This document shows positions 35,535 through 43,866 of a stretch of 64,000 bases of DNA, piece by piece. The notes under the pieces are model-generated. The model had not been told where the DNA came from. It did not search any database and worked only from the letters and a program-made list of their open reading frames with translations. Made by a program: the position numbers and the translations under genes. The DNA is taken from assembly GCF_003628555.1 (NCBI RefSeq), contig NZ_CP021731.1, forward strand, positions 1,178,001 through 1,242,000. The letters are read 5' to 3'. The stretch comes from Azoarcus sp. DN11 (GTDB lineage Bacteria > Pseudomonadota > Gammaproteobacteria > Burkholderiales > Rhodocyclaceae). How positions within the stretch are numbered: position 1 is the first letter of the stretch; each line of letters opens with the position of its first letter.

Positions 35535-36965
35535 TCAGATGAATTCCTGCTGTCGCTCGCGGGCGACGTCGGCCGTCTCGGCACGAAACAGGCTGGGCGT
35601 GAGCGAGTGCCGCTGCAGCAGGCGGTAGAACTCGGTGCGGTTGCGGTCCGCGAGGCGCGCGGCGTCGGAGACGTTACCGTCGGTGAGCTTGAGCAGCTGG
35701 ATCAGGTAGTTGCGCTCGAAGCGCAGTTTCGCCTCGGCGTAGCTCAGCGCCTCGATGCTGGGGCCGCGCAGCGCGCGCTCGACCAGCGTCACGGGGATGA
35801 GCGGCGTCGTCGCCAGTGCGCAAGCCTGCTCCACGACGTTCTGCAGCTGACGGATGTTGCCCGGCCAGGCGGCGGTCGTCAGCGCTTCCAGCGCATCCGG
35901 CGCGAAGCCGCGCAGGCGCTTCTGGTACTTGCGCGCCAGGCCGTGCAGGAAATGATTCGCCAGCAGCGGGATGTCCTCGCGCCGCTCGTCCAGCGTCGGC
36001 AGGGTCAGGCTGACGACGTTGAGGCGGTAGAAGAGATCCTCGCGGAACGCCCCTTCCGTCAGGGCCGATTCGAGATCCCGGTGCGTCGCGGACAGGATGC
36101 GCACGTCGATCTCCAGCGCGCGGCTCGCGCCGACCGGCCGCACCGCGCGCTCCTGCAGCACCCGCAGCAGCTTCACCTGCAGCGCGAGGGGCATGTCGCC
36201 GATCTCGTCGAGGAAGATCGTGCCGCCGTCCGCGGCCTGGAACAGGCCCGTGTGCGACGTCGCGGCCCCCGTGAACGCGCCCTTCATGTGGCCGAAGAGC
36301 TCGGACTCGAGCAGCTGCTCGGGAATCGCGCCGCAGTTGATCGCGATGAAGGGTTTGTCGGCGCGCGGGCTGGCGTTGTGGATGGCGTGTGCGAGCAGCT
36401 CCTTGCCGGTGCCGCTGTCGCCGCGGATCAGGATGCTGGCGTCGGAGGCGGCCACGAGCAGCGCCTCGTCCAGCACCGTCGCCATGCGGGCGCTGTGGCT
36501 GATGATGTCGTCGCGCCAGCCGGCGGCCGTGCGCTCCTCGCCGGCATGGGCGGTGCCGGCGATCTGCAGCGCCTGCACGATCTTGTCGAGCAAGGCCTTG
36601 CTGTCGAACGGCTTGGTCAGATAGCCGAACACCCCGCGCGAGGTCGCCTCCACGGCATCCGGGATGGTGCCGTGCGCGGTCAGCAGGATCACCGGCAGCG
36701 CCGGCCAGATCTGGCGGATCTCCTCGAAGAGCTGCAGCCCGTCGCGGTCGGGCAGGCGCACGTCGCTGACCACCAGCCCGAAGCGCTCCACCGCCAGGCA
36801 AGCCAGCGCGGCTTCGGCGCTTTCCGCGGTACTGACGCGATATCCGCTCGCGCCCAGTCGCATCGACAGCAGCCGCAGCAGATCGGCGTCGTCGTCAACA
36901 AGCAACAGGTGGGCACCGCCCTGCGTCGTCACGGCCCCGCCGGCAGTGGTCTGGCTCGTCCTCAT
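35535..36965 (-). CDS. glrR: Sigma-54-dependent response regulator GlrR (QseF)
   Basis: The 476-residue protein has a receiver domain with the phosphorylated Asp in VVSDVRLPD (Asp68) and Lys in LTKPFD. It then has an AAA+ domain with Walker A GDSGTGKE, the sigma-54 contact loop GAFTGA and Walker B GGTIFLDEIGD, and a C-terminal Fis-like helix-turn-helix (NVSDAARLADRNRTEFYRLLQRH). The arrangement kinase, yfhG, response regulator and the RNRTEFYRLLQRH helix identify it as GlrR. In E. coli GlrR activates glmY and an rpoE promoter with sigma-54. Its start overlaps the yfhG stop by 4 bases. Confidence 0.93.
   Translation of the reverse strand: MRTSQTTAGGAVTTQGGAHLLLVDDDADLLRLLSMRLGASGYRVSTAESAEAALACLAVERFGLVVSDVRLPDRDGLQLFEEIRQIWPALPVILLTAHGTIPDAVEATSRGVFGYLTKPFDSKALLDKIVQALQIAGTAHAGEERTAAGWRDDIISHSARMATVLDEALLVAASDASILIRGDSGTGKELLAHAIHNASPRADKPFIAINCGAIPEQLLESELFGHMKGAFTGAATSHTGLFQAADGGTIFLDEIGDMPLALQVKLLRVLQERAVRPVGASRALEIDVRILSATHRDLESALTEGAFREDLFYRLNVVSLTLPTLDERREDIPLLANHFLHGLARKYQKRLRGFAPDALEALTTAAWPGNIRQLQNVVEQACALATTPLIPVTLVERALRGPSIEALSYAEAKLRFERNYLIQLLKLTDGNVSDAARLADRNRTEFYRLLQRHSLTPSLFRAETADVARERQQEFI
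35551..35568. promoter_or_regulatory. GlrR-type operator, distal site for the BON gene (inside the end of glrR)
   Basis: TGTCGCTCGCGGGCGACG matches TGTC-N10-GACA with one mismatch (last base). It lies 64 bp from the proximal site, centre to centre, and overlaps the last codons of glrR. Confidence 0.5.
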
Positions 36966-37618
36966 TTCTCGGTTCTCCTTTCCCGTGGCGCCGATTGCGC
37001 CGGCGTCGATGCGGACGGCCTTGCCGGCAGGGTGCGTTCGATTTCGGTCAAGGCGTCGAGCTTCGCCTGAAGCTCTTCGCCCTGTTTCTGCGCGTCCTTG
37101 AGCTGCTGCCCTGTTCGCTCGAGCTGCTGGGTCAGCCGTTCCGCAGTGCTCTCGAGCCGCAGGCGCTCCTGCACCTGCTCGGCCAGCACGCGGGCGAGCG
37201 GCTGCAGCGCCACCGCATCGGCCTTCTCGGACGCATTGATCGCCTCGAGCAAGGATTGTGCGCGCTGGAGATGGGCGACTCCCTGCGGCGCGTGGCTCAG
37301 CAGCATCGCCAACTTGATCTGCGCGAGCGGCGCATTGCCCGCAGCGGACTGCGCCGAGCGCTCGCGTGCGAGTTCCGAGGCATTCATGCCGCGAATCGTC
37401 TCGTGGTAGGCGAGCGCCGTCTGGATCGGGGTGCTGCGGTTGCCGAGGATGGGCGGCATCGGCGGCAGCGCGGACAACTCGGCGCTGGCGCTGCGCACGC
37501 CGGCGCAGCCCGTGGTGCTCCCGGCGAGAGCCAGCACGCAGAGCATGGCGGCCGCGCCACGATGCCTGAGGGCGTCGCGGGGCGTGAGGCGCAGGTCGTG
37601 GGGAAGGTCAGCTCTCAT
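36962..37618 (-). CDS. YfhG/QseG-like outer-membrane lipoprotein
   Basis: The 218-residue protein has a late lipoprotein signal (MLCVLALAGSTTGC, so the start may be the internal ATG), then a helical domain, and a coiled-coil C-terminal region (ERLTQQLERTGQQLKDAQKQGEELQAKLDAL). In E. coli the middle gene of the operon, QseG, is an outer-membrane lipoprotein that activates the QseE/GlrK kinase. Sequence likeness is weak, and the call rests on lipobox, coiled coil and operon position. Its start overlaps the end of the kinase gene. Confidence 0.78.
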   Translation of the reverse strand: MRADLPHDLRLTPRDALRHRGAAAMLCVLALAGSTTGCAGVRSASAELSALPPMPPILGNRSTPIQTALAYHETIRGMNASELARERSAQSAAGNAPLAQIKLAMLLSHAPQGVAHLQRAQSLLEAINASEKADAVALQPLARVLAEQVQERLRLESTAERLTQQLERTGQQLKDAQKQGEELQAKLDALTEIERTLPARPSASTPAQSAPRERRTEK

Positions 37619-39011
37619 TGGGAAGTTCGATCCTGAAATAGGCGCCTTTGGTCGAAGGCTGAAGCCCGACGCGCCCGCCATGGGCGACGATGAACTCGCG
37701 TACGATGGAAAGGCCGAGCCCGCTGCCGTGGCGCGGCTCTTCCGGCTGGCGGCTGCCCTGGAAGAAGGGGTCGAAGATGCGTTCGGCTTCGTCGGCTGCG
37801 GCCCCCGGCCCCTGGTCGATGCAATCGATGCGGACCCAGCCGGGCTCCTTGCTCAGCGTGAGGCGGATCTCGCCGTCGCGCGGGCTGAACGACACGGCGT
37901 TCGCCAGCAGATTCGCCAGCACGATGCGCAGCTTGTCGGGATCCGCGCTGAACGCGGGTGGATCGCCGCGCAAGACTACCTTCAGGTTGCGCGTCTGGAT
38001 CGGCAGCTGCTGTTCGGCGATGACCGACTCGGCAAGCGCGCGCAGCATCACCGGGCGACGGCGCAGGTTGCGCGCGTGGAACACCGCCGCGTTGTAGCCC
38101 AGCAGATCCTCGATGTGCCCCTGCAGCGCGTGGGTGTTGTGCTGCAGGATCGCGACCACCTCGCGCTGCTCCCCCGAGAGCTCGCCGACCACCCCGTCCT
38201 CCAGCAGCGCAATGCCTTCGCGCAGCGATGCGAGCGGCGTTTTCAGCTCGTGCGACACGTGACGCAGCACCCGGCTGCGGTTCGCTTCGAGGTCCGCGAG
38301 CCGCAGGCGCAGCCAGTCGAGGCGGCGGCCGACGCGGCGCAGGTCCGCGGGGCCGGGGATCGCAACCGGTTCGTCGAAGCGGCTTTCGCCCAGCGCCTCG
38401 ATCGCCGCCTCCAGCCGGTTGATCGGCCGCAGCAGCCACCAGCCGGTCAGCGCCGCGAAGGTACACGCGGCGACGATCGCGGCGAGCACGTGCCACGCCA
38501 GGCGGCCGCGGTTGGCATCCAGTTCCGCGAACAGGAGCTGGCTCTGGCGATCGAGCTGCATCCGCACTTCGCCCGCGAGCCGCTCGTTCAGCGGCGGCAC
38601 GCGGCCCAGGGCGGCCGTTGCCGCTTCCGCCGCGCCCTTGCCGGTCAGCGCCGCGCCGGCGGCCGCGGCCGCCAGGCGCCACTCGTCCACGAGCAGGGTG
38701 ACGCCCGGCGCATGCAGTGCGGAAATCGTATCCAGGGCGGCGAGGGACTCGCTGCGCGCCTGCTCGAAGCGCTCGCGCAGGAGCGGATCCTTCAGCACGA
38801 GGAACTGGCGTGCGCTGCGCTCCATATCGACGCTGCGCTCCCCCAGTTGCTGCACCGCCGTCGAATACTTCAGCGCGTCATCGACGCTTTCGCGGTGCCG
38901 GCTCGCAAATTCCTCGAGCGTAATCAGCCCCCCCAGCGCCGTGGCACCCAGGATCGCCGCGACGAGCAGAAAGCTGGCAAGCAGCGAATAGCTGAATGAA
39001 AGGCGCGACAT
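37608..39011 (-). CDS. glrK: Sensor histidine kinase GlrK (QseE)
   Basis: The 467-residue kinase has two membrane segments (about residues 9-30 and 172-195) enclosing a periplasmic helical domain, then a HAMP-like linker. The phosphorylated His is in HVSHELKTPLASLREG, followed by the N box (VLANLLANAVSFSP) and the G box (GSGLGLSIVREFI). HELKTPLASLREG and the following gene order match GlrK. It is the first gene of the operon. The 330-base divergent space to the bactofilin gene holds GlrR sites. The start at 39011 (MSRLSFSYS) removes an unconserved upstream stretch. Confidence 0.92.
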   Translation of the reverse strand: MSRLSFSYSLLASFLLVAAILGATALGGLITLEEFASRHRESVDDALKYSTAVQQLGERSVDMERSARQFLVLKDPLLRERFEQARSESLAALDTISALHAPGVTLLVDEWRLAAAAAGAALTGKGAAEAATAALGRVPPLNERLAGEVRMQLDRQSQLLFAELDANRGRLAWHVLAAIVAACTFAALTGWWLLRPINRLEAAIEALGESRFDEPVAIPGPADLRRVGRRLDWLRLRLADLEANRSRVLRHVSHELKTPLASLREGIALLEDGVVGELSGEQREVVAILQHNTHALQGHIEDLLGYNAAVFHARNLRRRPVMLRALAESVIAEQQLPIQTRNLKVVLRGDPPAFSADPDKLRIVLANLLANAVSFSPRDGEIRLTLSKEPGWVRIDCIDQGPGAAADEAERIFDPFFQGSRQPEEPRHGSGLGLSIVREFIVAHGGRVGLQPSTKGAYFRIELPNES

Positions 39012-39108
39012 GGCGGGAGGATCGTCGTAAACCAGCGCGAAAGTGTAGGTGGCGTTCGGCGGGCCACGTCGTAAGGAAGTGCAAGGCCGTGTTTCAGGAT
39101 GCGTTTGC
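39012..39108 (-). other. Upstream region of glrK
   Basis: This part of the divergent space should hold the promoter of the glrK operon. I found no convincing -35/-10 pair and no sigma-54 element on the minus strand. The neighbouring 39109-39341 part holds the GlrR sites and the bactofilin promoter. Confidence 0.4.
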
Positions 39109-39126
39109 CGTCGCTTTCGGGCGACA
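39109..39126. promoter_or_regulatory. GlrR-type operator, distal site for the bactofilin gene
   Basis: CGTCGCTTTCGGGCGACA matches TGTC-N10-GACA with one mismatch (first base). Its centre is 67 bp from the perfect site at 39176-39193. Confidence 0.55.
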
Positions 39127-39175
39127 GGAGAAAAACGAATAAAAACATGGATATGACGCAAATGAGCGATTTTGG

Positions 39176-39193
39176 TGTCGCCAACCGGCGACA
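39176..39193. promoter_or_regulatory. GlrR-type operator, proximal site for the bactofilin gene
   Basis: TGTCGCCAACCGGCGACA is a perfect TGTC-N10-GACA, with an almost perfect dyad (TGTCGCC/GGCGACA). It lies about 96 bp upstream of the -12 element of the sigma-54 promoter. Confidence 0.72.
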
Positions 39194-39266
39194 GTTTTTG
39201 GGCCCGGAACGCCACATTTTGGGCTGATTTAACGATAACGTCTTGAAATTCAATCGCTTGGGAGCG

Positions 39267-39282
39267 TGGCATGGCAAATGCT
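39267..39282 (+). promoter_or_regulatory. Sigma-54 promoter of the bactofilin gene
   Basis: TGGCATGGCAAATGCT has the invariant GG and GC exactly 10 bases apart, with one mismatch in TGGCAC and one in TTGCT. Transcription would start near 39293, giving a leader of about 50 bases that contains the AAGGAG ribosome-binding site. Confidence 0.62.
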
Positions 39283-39341
39283 TATGCGCACGGGGGCGAT
39301 GACCGTCGGCCCGGAAACGTTTACGGATTCAAGGAGAGACC

Positions 39342-39983
39342 ATGTTCAACAAACCCGCCATGTTCCCCAAAGCGCCAGACGCCCCGGCATCGCGCACCAA
39401 CGGCACGTCGCGGCCGGCACCGGGCAGTCTGACCGCGGGGCCGGCGTCTTCTTCCGCGAGCCTGGCGCGCAGCACCTCCGAATTGCCGGCCTCGATCAGC
39501 GGCTCCTCTCCGGCCGCTGACGAGAAGGTGGCGGCAGCGGCGGACGTCGCGGCCGCCCCGATCGAAGACGCCATGCAGGGTACGGGCAGCCGCCTGATCG
39601 TCGGACCGGATGTCAAGCTCAAGGGCGCCGAGATCCTCGACTGCGACACCCTGGTCGTCGAGGGCCGCGTCGAGGCCACGATGGACAGCCGCGTCATCCG
39701 CATCGCCGAGAACGGCTCCTTCTCGGGCACCGTCGGTATCGACGTCGCCGAGGTGCACGGCCGTTTCGAGGGCGAACTCACCGCGCGCAGCCAGTTGATC
39801 ATCCACTCGACCGGCCGCGTCAGCGGCAAGATCCGCTACGGTAAGATCCTGATCGAGGAAGGGGGCGAGATTTCCGGTGACGTGCAGTCGCTCGCGACGG
39901 CGAAGGATGCGGGCCGGGACACCGTGCGAGCCGTCGGCCGTGATGAATCCAGTAACGTGAAGGTCGCCGGCGCCGCGGCCTGA
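39342..39983 (+). CDS. Bactofilin (polymer-forming cytoskeletal protein)
   Basis: Bactofilins form nucleotide-free filaments that localise peptidoglycan and envelope enzymes. The 213-residue protein has a disordered, Ala/Ser/Pro-rich N-terminal tail of about 80 residues and then the right-handed beta-helix core (LIVGPDVKLKGAEILDCDTLVVEGRVEA through IRYGKILIEEGGEISGDVQ), followed by a short tail. AAGGAG precedes the ATG. The upstream sigma-54 promoter and GlrR sites predict control by the divergent GlrKR system. Confidence 0.93.
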   Translation: MFNKPAMFPKAPDAPASRTNGTSRPAPGSLTAGPASSSASLARSTSELPASISGSSPAADEKVAAAADVAAAPIEDAMQGTGSRLIVGPDVKLKGAEILDCDTLVVEGRVEATMDSRVIRIAENGSFSGTVGIDVAEVHGRFEGELTARSQLIIHSTGRVSGKIRYGKILIEEGGEISGDVQSLATAKDAGRDTVRAVGRDESSNVKVAGAAA

Positions 39984-40047
39984 TCGACCTTCGCAGACCG
40001 GGAGCCGGCTTCAGCCCCAGCGGGAGGCGGCTGCCGGCTTCGCCGCT

Positions 40048-40413
40048 TCAGGCATCCGCGTCTTCGTCCTCGAAACCGACGGTGAAGCGCGACAGCATGA
40101 CGTTCAGCGCGGCCTGGTTTTCCGGCCGATCGAGCTCGAACAGGCGAAAGCCCGTGCTGCAGAACTCGGGATTGGTGTCATGGCCCGACCACATCGCCTT
40201 GGCCGGCAGCACCACGCTGCGCGGTTTGCCGTGGTCGTCGGGCAGATCGATCCGCAGTCGGTACAGCAGGCCGGGCAGCATCTTGCTCGGACCGTACACC
40301 AGCAGGCCGCCCTTGCTGATGTCGCCGATGCGCCCGATGAATTTGCCCGTTTCCGCGTCATGCACGCGAAACGAGATCGAGATCGATCGGCGGCGAAACA
40401 GGCGATGTTCCAT
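40048..40413 (-). CDS. PilZ-domain protein (c-di-GMP binding)
   Basis: The 121-residue protein is a single PilZ domain, with arginines at the N-terminus (HRLFRRRS), the DISKGGL motif near residue 31, and a C-terminal beta strand region. These are the known c-di-GMP ligands, though the spacing of the first motif is not exactly textbook. It could respond to the GGDEF-EAL protein at the far end of the window or to any other cyclase. It lies 30 bases after the transglycosylase gene, on the same strand. Confidence 0.87.
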   Translation of the reverse strand: MEHRLFRRRSISISFRVHDAETGKFIGRIGDISKGGLLVYGPSKMLPGLLYRLRIDLPDDHGKPRSVVLPAKAMWSGHDTNPEFCSTGFRLFELDRPENQAALNVMLSRFTVGFEDEDADA

Positions 40414-40443
40414 GTCGGCTCCCGAGCCTGAAAGGCAGGCTGC

Positions 40444-41088
40444 TCAGTTCGGCCGGCCGTGCGCGTCCGACACGGCCAGTTTCAGCGGCTGATAGCTCCA
40501 GTACCGCTCCCAGGCTGCGCGCACCATGTTCGGATATTCCGGGCGGCCGAGGCTGCCGTTGTAGCGCCCCAGGGCCCGGAACAGGTCGCCCTTCTCGACG
40601 TCCAGGTAATGGCGCAGGATCGTGCAGCCGTAGCGCAGGTTCGTGCGCAGATGGAAGAGGTTGTCCTCGGGGCCGCCGATCGTCCTGACCCAGAACGGCA
40701 TCACCTGCATGTAGCCGCGCGCCCCGGCGCCCGACACCGCGTACTTGCGGAAGCCGCTCTCGACCTGGATCAGCCCGAGCACGAGCTGCGCGTCGAGTCC
40801 TGCCCGCGTCGCCTCGTAATGCACGGACGTCAGCAGATCCTCGCGGTAGGTGCGATCCGGAATCCGCTTTTCCAGACGGTGCGACATCTCCTGCAGCCAG
40901 CGGACACGCTCGGTCGCGTCGGCGATCAGCACCTCGGGCGCCCCCGCGTCGCTGACCGCCGCATGCAGGGCCGCGCGCACGCTTGCCGCCATCGGCTCAT
41001 AAACCTGGTTGCCGGCAAAGGCCTCCCCGCCGAAGGCCGACATGGCCAGCAGGGTGGCAAACAGCAATGAAAGGCGCGTGCGCTCCAT
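40444..41088 (-). CDS. Lytic transglycosylase, SLT family
   Basis: The 214-residue protein has a signal peptide (MERTRLSLLFATLLAMSAFGGEAFA) and an SLT domain with the catalytic Glu110 in LIQVESGF, then GARGYMQVMPFW, the RTNLRYGCTILRHYL helix, and ALGRYNGS. It cleaves peptidoglycan glycan strands to 1,6-anhydro ends. I chose the ATG at 41088. A longer start would overlap the proS stop. Its closest layout is the short Slt70-like enzymes downstream of proS in betaproteobacteria. Confidence 0.92.
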   Translation of the reverse strand: MERTRLSLLFATLLAMSAFGGEAFAGNQVYEPMAASVRAALHAAVSDAGAPEVLIADATERVRWLQEMSHRLEKRIPDRTYREDLLTSVHYEATRAGLDAQLVLGLIQVESGFRKYAVSGAGARGYMQVMPFWVRTIGGPEDNLFHLRTNLRYGCTILRHYLDVEKGDLFRALGRYNGSLGRPEYPNMVRAAWERYWSYQPLKLAVSDAHGRPN

Positions 41089-41108
41089 GCGCACGTTATA
41101 GCCGAAAG

Positions 41109-42857
41109 TCATTCGCCCCGCATCTTCGCGGCAACGAAACCGGCGAGATCGGCGATCGCGACCTTCGTCGCTTCGGCGTCACGGCGGCCCTGGTACTCGG
41201 CCACACCTTCCTTCAGGCCGCGGTCGCCGATGACGACGCGATGCGGCACGCCGATCAGCTCCCAGTCGGCGAGCATCACGCCGGGGCGCTCGTCGCGGTC
41301 GTCGAGGATCGCATCGACGCCGGCGGCGATCAGGCCCTCGTAGAGCTTCAGCGCCTCGTTGCGTACCGCCTCCGACTTGCCCCAGCCCACCGGGCACACG
41401 ACGATGCGGAAGGGCGCGAGCGCATCCGGCCAGATGATGCCGCGCGCGTCGTTGTTCTGCTCGATCGCGGCGCCGAGGATGCGCGTGACGCCGATGCCGT
41501 AGCAGCCCATCTCGAAGTGTTTGGGCTTGCCGTCGACGTCGAGGAAGGTCGCGTTCATCGACTTCGAGTACTTCGTGCCGAGGTAGAACACGTGGCCGAC
41601 TTCGATGCCGCGCTGGATCGCGAGCTGCCCCTTGCCGTCCGGGCTCGCATCGCCTTCGCGTACGTTGCGCAGGTCGGCGACGAGATCCGGCTCGGGCAGG
41701 TCGCGGCCCCAGTTCGCGCCGGTGAAGTGGTAGTCCTCGTCGTTCGCGCCGCAGATGAAGTCCGACATGTTGGCGACGGTGCGGTCGGCGATGATCTTCA
41801 CCGGCTTCTTCAGCCCGATCGGGCCGAGGTAGCCCGGCTTGCAGCCGAAGTGTTCGTGGATCTCGACTTCGGTCGCGAAGCGGAAGCCCGCCTTCAGTCC
41901 GTCGATCTTGCTCGCCTTCACTTCGTTCAGCTCGTGGTCGGCACGCACGAGCAGCAGCCACACGGTGACACCTGCGGGCTGGCCCTTTTCATCGACATCA
42001 TCGGTCGCAAGCACCAGCGATTTGACGTTCGTCTCGAGCGGTACGCCGAGCAGTTCGGCGACGTCCTTGCAGGTCTCCTTGCCCGGGGTCGAGATCTTTT
42101 CGAGCGCCTTGGCGGGTGCTGCGCGGGAGGCGAGCAGCGGCAGCGCTTCGGCGAGCTCGATGTTCGCGGCGTAGTCGGAATCCGGGCAATACACAATCGC
42201 GTCCTCGCCGGTGTCGGCGATCACCTGGAACTCGTGCGAGCGGTCGCCGCCGATCGCGCCGGTGTCGGCGGCCACGGCGCGGTAGGTCAGACCCAGGCGG
42301 TCGAAGATGCGGCAGTAGGCGGCGTACATCGCGTCGTAGCTGCGGCCCGCGGCGTCGACGTCACGGTCGAAGGAATACGCGTCCTTCATCGTGAACTCGC
42401 GTCCGCGCATCACGCCGAAGCGCGGCCGGCGCTCGTCGCGGAACTTGGTCTGGATCTGGTAGAAGTTCTTCGGCAGCTGGCGGTAGCTCTTCAGCTCCTG
42501 GCGCGCGATGTCGGTGACGACTTCTTCCGAGGTCGGCTGCAGCGCGAAGTCGCGCTCGTGGCGATCCTTGAAGCGCAGCATCTCCTCGCCCATCTTCTCC
42601 CAGCGGCCGGTCTCGGCCCACAGCTCGGACGGCTGCACCATCGGCATCGTCAGCTCGAGCGCGCCGGCGCGGTTCATTTCCTCGCGCACGATGTTCTCGA
42701 CCTTGCGGATCACCCGCAGGCCGATCGGCAGGTAGCTGTAGATGCCGGCGGCAACCTTGCGGATGAAGCCCGCGCGCAGCATCAGCTTCTGGCTGACAAT
42801 TTCGGCGTCCGAGGGGGCTTCCTTCAGGGTGGAGATGAAATACTGGCTGGCGCGCAT
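41109..42857 (-). CDS. proS: Prolyl-tRNA synthetase, bacterial type
   Basis: ProS charges tRNA-Pro. The 582-residue protein is the bacterial form with the editing (INS) domain between motifs 2 and 3. Motif 2 is [21 protein letters not shown], the insertion covers about residues 220-400, and motif 3 is [15 protein letters not shown]. Length and order match E. coli ProS (572). The start at 42857 ([10 protein letters not shown]) is conserved in the family. The downstream transglycosylase gene starts 20 bases after its stop. Confidence 0.97.
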   Translation of the reverse strand: MRASQYFISTLKEAPSDAEIVSQKLMLRAGFIRKVAAGIYSYLPIGLRVIRKVENIVREEMNRAGALELTMPMVQPSELWAETGRWEKMGEEMLRFKDRHERDFALQPTSEEVVTDIARQELKSYRQLPKNFYQIQTKFRDERRPRFGVMRGREFTMKDAYSFDRDVDAAGRSYDAMYAAYCRIFDRLGLTYRAVAADTGAIGGDRSHEFQVIADTGEDAIVYCPDSDYAANIELAEALPLLASRAAPAKALEKISTPGKETCKDVAELLGVPLETNVKSLVLATDDVDEKGQPAGVTVWLLLVRADHELNEVKASKIDGLKAGFRFATEVEIHEHFGCKPGYLGPIGLKKPVKIIADRTVANMSDFICGANDEDYHFTGANWGRDLPEPDLVADLRNVREGDASPDGKGQLAIQRGIEVGHVFYLGTKYSKSMNATFLDVDGKPKHFEMGCYGIGVTRILGAAIEQNNDARGIIWPDALAPFRIVVCPVGWGKSEAVRNEALKLYEGLIAAGVDAILDDRDERPGVMLADWELIGVPHRVVIGDRGLKEGVAEYQGRRDAEATKVAIADLAGFVAAKMRGE

Positions 42858-43078
42858 TCTTGAGTCCGGGATGGTCGATTGGGCAAACCACAAATTCTAG
42901 CCGGTCGCGTGCCGGTCGGGTATTCGCCTTGCGGTCGCTGCAGTCCCCGTGCATTCCCGGGCGTCAACGCGGGAAAAAGCGCCGCCGGTGCGGGAACATG
43001 GCACAGGGCGCTCCTTTCCAATGCAGGGTAAGTGTGAAAAAATCGTGACAACTCTCATGAATTATTGAAGGTTTGATC

Positions 43079-43609
43079 ATGCTCGACCGTGAAGGCTATC
43101 GCCCGAACGTCGGCATCGTTCTGGTCAACGCGCGCAACGAGGTGTTCTGGGGCAAACGGATTCGCGAACATTCCTGGCAGTTTCCGCAGGGGGGCATCAA
43201 GCACGGGGAATCCCCCGAGCAGGCGATGTTCCGGGAACTCTTCGAAGAGGTGGGTCTGCGCCCCGAGCATGTGAAGATTCTTGGCCGCACGCGCGGCTGG
43301 CTGAGGTATGACGTTCCGAAACACTGGATAAGGAGGGAGTGGCGCAACACCTATCGCGGTCAGAAACAGATCTGGTTTCTCCTGCGGCTGGTGGGGCGTG
43401 ATTCCGACGTCTGCCTGCGAGCCAGCAATCATCCGGAGTTCGATGCCTGGCGCTGGAGTGAGTATTGGGTGCCGCTGGACGCTGTCATAGAGTTCAAGCG
43501 GCAGGTGTATCAACAGGCACTGCTGGAGCTGTCGAAAAATCTGTTCCGGGTTCGCCCCGGCGACCTGCCCGAGGCCTACCGGGCCGCGGCGCAGGAGCGC
43601 GAATCCTGA
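43079..43609 (+). CDS. rppH: RNA pyrophosphohydrolase RppH
   Basis: RppH removes pyrophosphate from mRNA 5' ends and starts decay by RNase E. The 176-residue protein has [17 protein letters not shown] at the start and the Nudix box [23 protein letters not shown] with the REffEE core near residue 38. The family marks [12 protein letters not shown] and [11 protein letters not shown] are present, as is the C-terminal [13 protein letters not shown] helix. A strong hairpin terminator follows at once. Confidence 0.96.
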   Translation: MLDREGYRPNVGIVLVNARNEVFWGKRIREHSWQFPQGGIKHGESPEQAMFRELFEEVGLRPEHVKILGRTRGWLRYDVPKHWIRREWRNTYRGQKQIWFLLRLVGRDSDVCLRASNHPEFDAWRWSEYWVPLDAVIEFKRQVYQQALLELSKNLFRVRPGDLPEAYRAAAQERES

Positions 43610-43620
43610 CCCTGGCACCG

Positions 43621-43676
43621 ACGCCGCCGCAAACGTATCCGCAAGTTCGGCTACGTTTGCGGCGGTGTTTATTTGT
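43621..43676 (+). terminator. Terminator of rppH
   Basis: A stem of about 17 bp (ACGCCGCCGCAAACGTA with TACGTTTGCGGCGGTGT, one wobble) ends in a T-rich tail (TTTATTTG). It begins 12 bases after the rppH stop. Confidence 0.85.
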
Positions 43677-43866
43677 GCCCCGGGCCGGCCCTGGGGGCGG
43701 CGACTGAACCGCTGCAGGGGCGGGAGGTCAAACGCCCTATGCCGGCTTCAGGCCGGCTGCGGTGCGCGACTTGCGCCGCACGCGGGGCGCGGCGCGGGTG
43801 CCGATGCAGAGTCCGCAGGCCAGGCACGCGCCTCCCTCACGCCACTGTTTCCACTGGGAGGTGTCC

